This document shows, piece by piece, positions 60,901-64,000 of a stretch of 64,000 nt of DNA. The translations under genes and the position numbers were made by a program. Numbering within the stretch: position 1 is the first letter of the stretch; every line of letters starts with the position of its first letter. A model generated the notes under the pieces. That model was not told where the DNA came from. It saw nothing but the letters and a program-made list of their open reading frames with translations, and searched no databases. Source of the DNA: Actinophytocola sp050699935 (lineage in GTDB: Bacteria; Actinomycetota; Actinomycetes; Mycobacteriales; Pseudonocardiaceae); the NCBI RefSeq assembly GCF_050699935.1, contig NZ_JBOHGB010000013.1, positions 22,775 to 86,774 of the forward strand. The letters are read 5' to 3'.

Positions 60901-62091
60901 GTTCGAGATGGCCGGTGGTACCGGGCGGAGTTGCGTTCGGAACGGCTCCAGCCCCGGAATGTGGCGCTACGGCCCGATGCCGGTTACCTGATCACCGGCG
61001 GCTGGGGTGCACTCGGCCGGGTCACCGCGGAGCGGCTGGTCGCGCTCGGCGCGCGACGTCTGGTTCTGGCGGGACGCACTCCTCCGGACAAGGACACGGC
61101 CTGGCTGACGGAGCTACGTGACGCCGGCGCGGAGGTTTCGCTGCGTTCGGTGGACCTCGGGAAGGACGAGGCGGTCCGGGAACTGGTGGCGTCCGTGTCG
61201 AACCTGCGTGGTGTCGTGCACGCAGGCGGGACCACCGACGACGGACTGTTGGCCGATCTCGACTGGCCGCGTTTCCAGAAGGTGTTGGCCCCCAAGGCCA
61301 ACGGTGCGTGGAGCCTGCACCGTCACACAGCCGGACAGCCGTTGGACTTCTTCGTGCTGTACTCGTCGCTCGCGGCGCTGATCGGCAACCCCGGCCAGGC
61401 GAACTACGTGCTCGCCAACGCCTTCCTGGACGGCCTTGCCCAGGCTCGACGCCACGCCGGCGTGGCGGCCACCAGCATCAACTGGGGTCCGTGGGCCGAA
61501 GGCGGCCTTGCCACCCGGCCTGGACTGCTCGCCGAGCTGGAACGAACCGGCATCTACGGCATCGCTGACGCCGAAGGAGCCGGCGTACTGGACCACGCCC
61601 TCACCAACGATCACGCCCAGCTAGGTCTGGCCACAGTGGACTGGACCAGGTTTGTGGCGGCCACCGGTCGTACGGACACGTTGCTGGCCGACCTCGCGCC
61701 TGTCGCGTCGCCTACGTCCGTGGGAATTCCGGCCACGAAGATGCGCGAGCTGGCCGTGGCAGACCCAACCGCCGCGGATCAACACCTGACAGAGATGCTG
61801 CTGGCGGAGACCTCGGTACTGCTGGGACTGAGTCCTGCGCAGCGCGAGGAACTGCGTCCGACGTTCGGTGACGTGCCGTTCAATACCCTCGGGCTCGATT
61901 CGTTGATGGCCGTCCGGCTGCGCAACAAACTGTTCGACTACCTGGCCGTCGATATCCCCAGCGCCGTGCTCTTCGACGTCGGCACCGCGTCGGACGTCGC
62001 GCGGATCATCCGAGATCGCGTCACCGCACAGGCCGTGCTCGCTACCGAGGCCGCCGACCCGACCGCGGACCACGAAGTGTTCCGAATCTGA
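54919..62091 (+). CDS. Type I PKS with FAAL starter: FAAL-ACP-KS-AT-DH-KR-ACP
   Basis: The 2,390-residue protein starts with a fatty acyl-AMP ligase (1-570, YTSGSTSDPKGVMVTHENL) and ACP1 (FGLDS, about 611). KS (670-1095) carries DTACSSSL, EAHGTGT and KTNIGHLE. AT (1175-1470) has GHSLGEYAAA, with RAFHSSL suggesting malonyl. DH (1535-1810) has DQHRLFDTPVLPG and LDACFH. KR (2000-2230) has GGWGALG, and a Ser plus QANYVLANAF. ACP2 has LGLDSLM (about 2324). No ER is present, so one cycle yields an enoyl chain. The ATG overlaps the NRPS stop (TGATG); a GTG three bases earlier is also possible. It would activate a free fatty acid, extend it once and hand it to the Cys NRPS. Confidence 0.92.
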   Translation: MTRPWSIVDVLRDHALRRPDHLALVVLPDGETEQARLTYAQLDAQVRTVAARMQAENLTGQRVLLMLNTSVDYLVGFLACLYAGAIAVPLSPPTRASHRERVDHVLVDCTPSAAIVHEEDLVEGELGDCRLWTVDRLTDAEYEWEPPDVASDELAYLQYTSGSTSDPKGVMVTHENLTHQIAIFSAGLDLTEDDTVVSWLPLFHDFGLVAGLMMPLTLGGTTVKMPPPVFVQRPFRWLSAISRYRGTASFSPNFPLDLCADRITDAEKSTLDLSSWRVLGLGAEPIRWGTLRRFSDAFASCGFNPRALRTVYGMAEATLVVIVSPAQDGGPTAIDIDAAEFAEGRLRQKAGDVPGAQWQKLLGNGTTLGDSELLIVDPGTGEPMPEGGEGEIWMRGKTVCPGYWDRPEATAETFGAYLADGRGPFLRSGDLGAMVSGEVYITGRLKDLIIIRGRNVHPQDIELTSAQAHRALNRGVCVAFSVDRDGEERLVIAHELKRAEFGRHDPSEVVRAIRGAVAEEHEVAVDTVVLLRPRTMPLTTSGKLRRRYSRQLFIRGELPGERVCGPEPDDGAAVAQDTVVAWLRARVSALTGLAVDEVGVDATFGAFGLDSVTQTTMTGDLAAELGRTIDPTLVYSHPTIARFAAALGATASRQTPAPVVVPAETHEPVAVVGMACEFPGAPALEQFWELLIEGRDAVTEAPADRWPMNGHGGFLPDVAGFDARFFGISADEAANMDPQQRLLLSNAWRALEDAGIPVESIAGTPGGVFVGIHGTDYRQLQTRDAADPVAYTGTGTALSIAANRLSYFFDLTGPSLAVDTACSSSLVATHQAVSSLRRGECDLALVAGVNLLLDSDLTSAFAAAGMLSPDGRCHTFDVAANGYVRGEGCGVLVLKRLGDARRDNDRVRAVIAGSAVNQDGRANTLTAPNGLAQKNVIRQALAAAGISPDEIGHVEAHGTGTSLGDPIEMAGISDVYGSGASEPVWVGSVKTNIGHLEAAAGIAGLIKTVLAVERRTVPAHLHLTELNPLIQLDGFRCRVPTQTVPWEHARRVGGVSSFGFGGTNAHVIVSEAPQPPTTAPVAEDGGWRLLPISAQSDWALGELVDATADLLDETDGSSSFAVLTRAAARRRSHLGHRVLVVARSKGESVELLRAHRRGEPSGLVVTGTARHGGPGPTAFLFPGQGFQQAGMARPFYSRHRVFREAAEYCDAVARAELGVSLLPSVAGTPGELVDLDQTRFGQPAMFLVHYALAQTWQSYGVHPDVVLGHSLGEYAAACVAGVLTVADAMRLVLTRARLMQETPPGAMYAIHSERPEELLGTLDHTDDVVVAAINGPEDFTISGTETAAGQVAELCRRHGAKVSRLAVTRAFHSSLMDPVATELAREAASVKHHAPRIPVVTNLTGEVLGDEPPDARHWALQLRQPVRFADGVNTLAELGVRCVVELSPEPMLTPLAQRGLPNATWLTSGHRGNGDDRQLMASLGRWYVDGGTVDFTALDPTDPAPAPVTLPGHPLRPVRHWYRAGIRRNTDPGATGHPLVGTHADLVGATKDHYVGTIETGQPWFVDQHRLFDTPVLPGSAVIEWILGVARAKFGDGSAWLLENVQFTAFLPLPDNRSVPTQAVVDGNSVTCFAKDDDTNWQERARVGTVRAGGAFEPGPTPDELDADAAEVPIPALYERFVDNGVTYGPAFRAVRSLWRGDRVARGHIEVTERGPGDDAYVLHPVVLDACFHVAAALMGAAGRPLVPVSVDRLQVAGALPAKVTCDAWVVDDRTVNLQVVADGAVVVDVRGLALRPVSENAVMPRPPLRALVTEWVPVKDKVRSLDLAGETWLVLGPNAATAQRRITELNRAGARSLCAVVSYPAGLDTVVEKLRPELATLTGIVVDAGPGGDGPDHVAAMARGTTLPLGRLLAAEPTARPAVVVCSHNAAAVVGSTPNPAQAATTALTKTLIAEYPALRVVQVDDDIQDDAPVPIAEVLSHARAQEASGHLAVRDGRWYRAELRSERLQPRNVALRPDAGYLITGGWGALGRVTAERLVALGARRLVLAGRTPPDKDTAWLTELRDAGAEVSLRSVDLGKDEAVRELVASVSNLRGVVHAGGTTDDGLLADLDWPRFQKVLAPKANGAWSLHRHTAGQPLDFFVLYSSLAALIGNPGQANYVLANAFLDGLAQARRHAGVAATSINWGPWAEGGLATRPGLLAELERTGIYGIADAEGAGVLDHALTNDHAQLGLATVDWTRFVAATGRTDTLLADLAPVASPTSVGIPATKMRELAVADPTAADQHLTEMLLAETSVLLGLSPAQREELRPTFGDVPFNTLGLDSLMAVRLRNKLFDYLAVDIPSAVLFDVGTASDVARIIRDRVTAQAVLATEAADPTADHEVFRI

Positions 62092-62108
62092 CCGGAGGAA
62101 TTCCGCCA

Positions 62109-63044
62109 ATGTTACGTAGACGTGCCCTCCTCGCCGCGTCGATCGCCGCGCCCGCCGCCACGCTGCTCACCAATACGGTGGCCAGTGCCGCGCCGGTGGC
62201 CGGCGTCCGATCCATGCCGTGGGAGTTCGCACTGCCCAACGGTTTCCGGCCCGAAGGCATCGCCGTCGGTCCCGGCCCGTTCGCCTACCTCGCCTCTCTC
62301 GTCGACGGTTGTGTCTTCCGGTACGACCTCCGCACCGGAAACGGCAGGATGATCAACCCCGGAGGGGGCACCCCGTCCGTCGGTATGAAGACCGACGGGT
62401 ACAACCGGCTGTTCGTGGCAGGTGGAAGCGGTGGGAACGGCTGCGTGCTCGATGCGAGTACCGGACACGAGTTCACCGCGTTCCGGTTCGCCACCGGCGA
62501 CACGTATGTCAACGACGTCGTCCTCACCGACGACGCCGCATGGTTCACCGACTCGTGCCACCCGGAGCTGTACGGCCTGCCGCTGCGGGGCGGCGAGCTT
62601 CCGACTGAATTCGTACGGCTCCCGTTGACCGGGGACTTCGTCATGGGGGACGGTATCAACGCGAACGGGATCGCACGCACGCCTGATGGCCGGGCGTTGT
62701 TGGTGATGCAGACCAACACCGGCAGGCTGTTCCATATAGACCCGCGCACCGGTGCCGCACGGGCCGTAGACCTCAACGGCGAGCTGCTTTCGCACGGCGA
62801 CGGCCTCCTGCTCGACCGCCACAGGCTGCTCGTGGTGCAGAACCGTCTCAACCGAATCGCTGTCGTTCACCTCAACTCCCGTGGCACCGCAGGGCGAGTC
62901 GTCGACCACATCACCGACCAGCGATTCGACGTCCCAACCGCGGTCGCAGCCTTGGGTGACCGCCTGTACCTGCCCAATGCGCGCCTGACGACGCCCCCTT
63001 CCGCGGATACGACCTACAACGTGGTCGCGGTCCGTCGACGCTGA
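62109..63044 (+). CDS. Secreted SMP-30/NHL-like beta-propeller protein
   Basis: The 311-residue protein has a twin-arginine-like signal (MLRRRALLAASIAAP) with a cleavage-type ASA-AP end near residue 28, so it is likely exported. The body is a repeated set of strand pairs with Asp/Gly turns (PEGIAVGPGPFAYLASLVDG, MKTDGYNRLFVAGG, NGIARTPDGRALLVMQTNTG) typical of the gluconolactonase/SMP-30 six-blade propeller. The ATG has GGAGGAAT upstream and lies 17 bases after the PKS stop, so it belongs to operon B. A lactonase or a binding role on the secreted product is possible. The catalytic metal ligands are not certain. Confidence 0.78.
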   Translation: MLRRRALLAASIAAPAATLLTNTVASAAPVAGVRSMPWEFALPNGFRPEGIAVGPGPFAYLASLVDGCVFRYDLRTGNGRMINPGGGTPSVGMKTDGYNRLFVAGGSGGNGCVLDASTGHEFTAFRFATGDTYVNDVVLTDDAAWFTDSCHPELYGLPLRGGELPTEFVRLPLTGDFVMGDGINANGIARTPDGRALLVMQTNTGRLFHIDPRTGAARAVDLNGELLSHGDGLLLDRHRLLVVQNRLNRIAVVHLNSRGTAGRVVDHITDQRFDVPTAVAALGDRLYLPNARLTTPPSADTTYNVVAVRRR

Positions 63045-63300
63045 TGAGACTCGGCCCGATGAGGCTCGGCCTGGCAGAGATGTGGGCATCGCGGGTTGCA
63101 TCCAACACCAGGTACAGGGTTTACCGTCGGACCATGGACGCTTCGGCGTCGGATCCGACGGAGTTGTGGGCGCGGCCATCGGGCACGTCGCCTACGGCTG
63201 CGGTTGTGCTTGGGTGCCAATCGGTCGGGGCGTACATTTCCGTCGCGTCCGCGGCCCGCGGGAGTGCAGCGGCACCGGGCAACATGGCGGTGATGTGGTC

Positions 63301-63858
63301 GTGACCGGGCTGTCGGGTTTGCGGAGCGGGCAGGTCGCCGCTGCGGCGGGGGTGAACCTGCAGACATTGCGCTACTACGAGCGCCGTGGCCTGCTGGCCG
63401 AGCCGGAGCGTACCCAGGGCGGGCATCGGGTCTATCCGCCGGAGACGGTGACAGTGCTGCGAGTGATCAAGGCCGCGCAGCGACTGGGCTTCAGTCTGGA
63501 TGAGGTGGCGGATTTGATCGACATGGGCAGTCACCGGCACAGTGGCCGGTCCGAGAGGATGCCTGAGGGATCGCCGTTGCGTGTCAAGGACAAGCTTGCC
63601 GAAGTCGAGGCCAAGATAACCGACCTGGGGATCATCCGCGACACACTGCGCGCCGCGCTGGGCGCGGGTCGCAACGTGCGGGTCACCAGTGCCGACACGC
63701 CAAAGGTTCCGCTTGCCGATCTCGCCTGGAGCGACCTCTCGGATAGCACCGTTCGCGCGTGGTCTCGCGGACCTCGCCAGCAGCCTCGGCCGGACTCGTC
63801 GGGAACTGCGCGGGCCGCTCGTCGACCTGACGACCAAGGGGTGGTCGAACTGCGCTGA
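63301..63858 (+). CDS. MerR-family regulator lacking cysteine
   Basis: The 185-residue protein has a canonical MerR N-domain (LRSGQVAAAAGVNLQTLRYY, then ERRGLLAEPERTQGGHRVYP) and the usual dimerisation helix. Its C-terminus keeps the layout of a mercury- or metal-type sensor tail (TSADTPKVPLADLAW) but contains no cysteine at all. Either the metal site is lost or it senses something else. The final 40 residues are low-complexity. The start is a GTG at 63301; other GTGs a few codons upstream are possible. The 256-base gap before it holds no gene that I recognise, only two short repeats of ATGAGnCTCGGCC at about 63043-63068. Confidence 0.8.
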   Translation: MTGLSGLRSGQVAAAAGVNLQTLRYYERRGLLAEPERTQGGHRVYPPETVTVLRVIKAAQRLGFSLDEVADLIDMGSHRHSGRSERMPEGSPLRVKDKLAEVEAKITDLGIIRDTLRAALGAGRNVRVTSADTPKVPLADLAWSDLSDSTVRAWSRGPRQQPRPDSSGTARAARRPDDQGVVELR

Positions 63859-63882
63859 AGCGGTCGCCCGCCCGATGCGGAG

Positions 63883-64000
63883 TCAGGTGCGTGCCGCGGG
63901 TTTGCGGCAGAACAGCACCGCCACCGCGAGCAGCACGACAACCACGGCGCCGCCGCCGAGGCGGAGCATGCCGGACTGGGCCAACTTGTACAGCGACCCA
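63883..64000 (-). CDS. C-terminal end of a membrane protein (partial)
   Basis: On the minus strand a frame enters from the right edge and ends in TGA at 63883. Its visible 38 residues read YKLAQSGMLRLGGGAVVVVL and continue as a transmembrane helix, ending in a basic tail CRKPAART. It is convergent with the MerR gene. The rest of the protein lies outside the window, so no function can be assigned. Confidence 0.5.
   Translation of the reverse strand, partial: GSLYKLAQSGMLRLGGGAVVVVLLAVAVLFCRKPAART

Overview
The window reads as chromosomal DNA of a high-GC actinomycete, most plausibly of the Pseudonocardiaceae/Saccharopolyspora kind. The reasons are the very high GC, frequent GTG starts, ATGA/GTGA start-stop overlaps, an F420-type flavin-like oxidoreductase, EspC-like and type VII secretion proteins, and large NRPS/PKS genes. 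The taxon is inferred, not shown.

Region 1 (1-12.2 kb) is a catabolic island. A branched-chain/aromatic acid ABC uptake system (LivK, LivH) and a luciferase-like oxidoreductase flank a long minus-strand operon. In transcription order the operon holds a UbiD-type decarboxylase, an acyl/aryl-CoA ligase, PaaA-like, a DUF59 (PaaD N-half) protein, PaaB-like, PaaC-like, a 57-aa zinc ribbon (PaaD C-half), an AttH/CrtC-like protein, an APH-type phosphotransferase and a small helical partner. A PadR regulator is divergent from it. Together they look like a pathway for aromatic acid activation and ring epoxidation.

Region 2 (12.2-17.3 kb) is accessory and partly decayed. It holds a frameshifted sensor-kinase relic, a four-gene minus-strand type VII secretion substrate operon, a P-loop NTPase fragment, a tRNA-Val 3'-end remnant that looks like an old attachment site, and a frameshifted fragment resembling the PIWI domain of a prokaryotic Argonaute.

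Region 3 (17.3-63 kb) is a hybrid NRPS/PKS gene cluster interleaved with metal and redox genes. Two paralogous P1B-type ATPases each sit directly before an NRPS operon: metal-type MerR promoter, ATPase, strong hairpin, redox-type MerR promoter, NRPS. Operon A (20-39 kb) encodes a Ser-Gly NRPS, a split adenylation domain with PCP and thioester reductase, a P450, an AT-ACP protein, a KS-CLF-KR-DH synthase resembling polyunsaturated-fatty-acid synthases, and an MFS exporter. The glycine A domain carries an inserted luciferase-like monooxygenase and a methyltransferase. An FMN reductase and a methyltransferase follow. Operon B (50.7-63 kb) encodes a cysteine NRPS with a TubC docking domain and thioesterase, a FAAL-started PKS, and a secreted beta-propeller protein. 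Between them lie an amino-acid permease, a MerB-like organomercurial lyase, a thioredoxin-like protein with CcdA, three MerR-family regulators (one SoxR-like), and a 7Fe-type ferredoxin.

Two sets of MerR-type promoters tie region 3 together. Four sites have TTGACT-N19-(A/G)ACACT around a TTGAAG/CTTCAA dyad. They precede the Ser-Gly NRPS, the methyltransferase, the ferredoxin (divergent from the SoxR-like gene) and the Cys NRPS. Three sites have TTGACC-N20-TA(G/T)(G/C)GT around a TTGG/CCAA dyad. They precede both ATPases and the thioredoxin/CcdA operon. My reading is a redox- and metal-responsive pathway for a thiol-containing or metal-binding lipopeptide; the product itself is not known to me.
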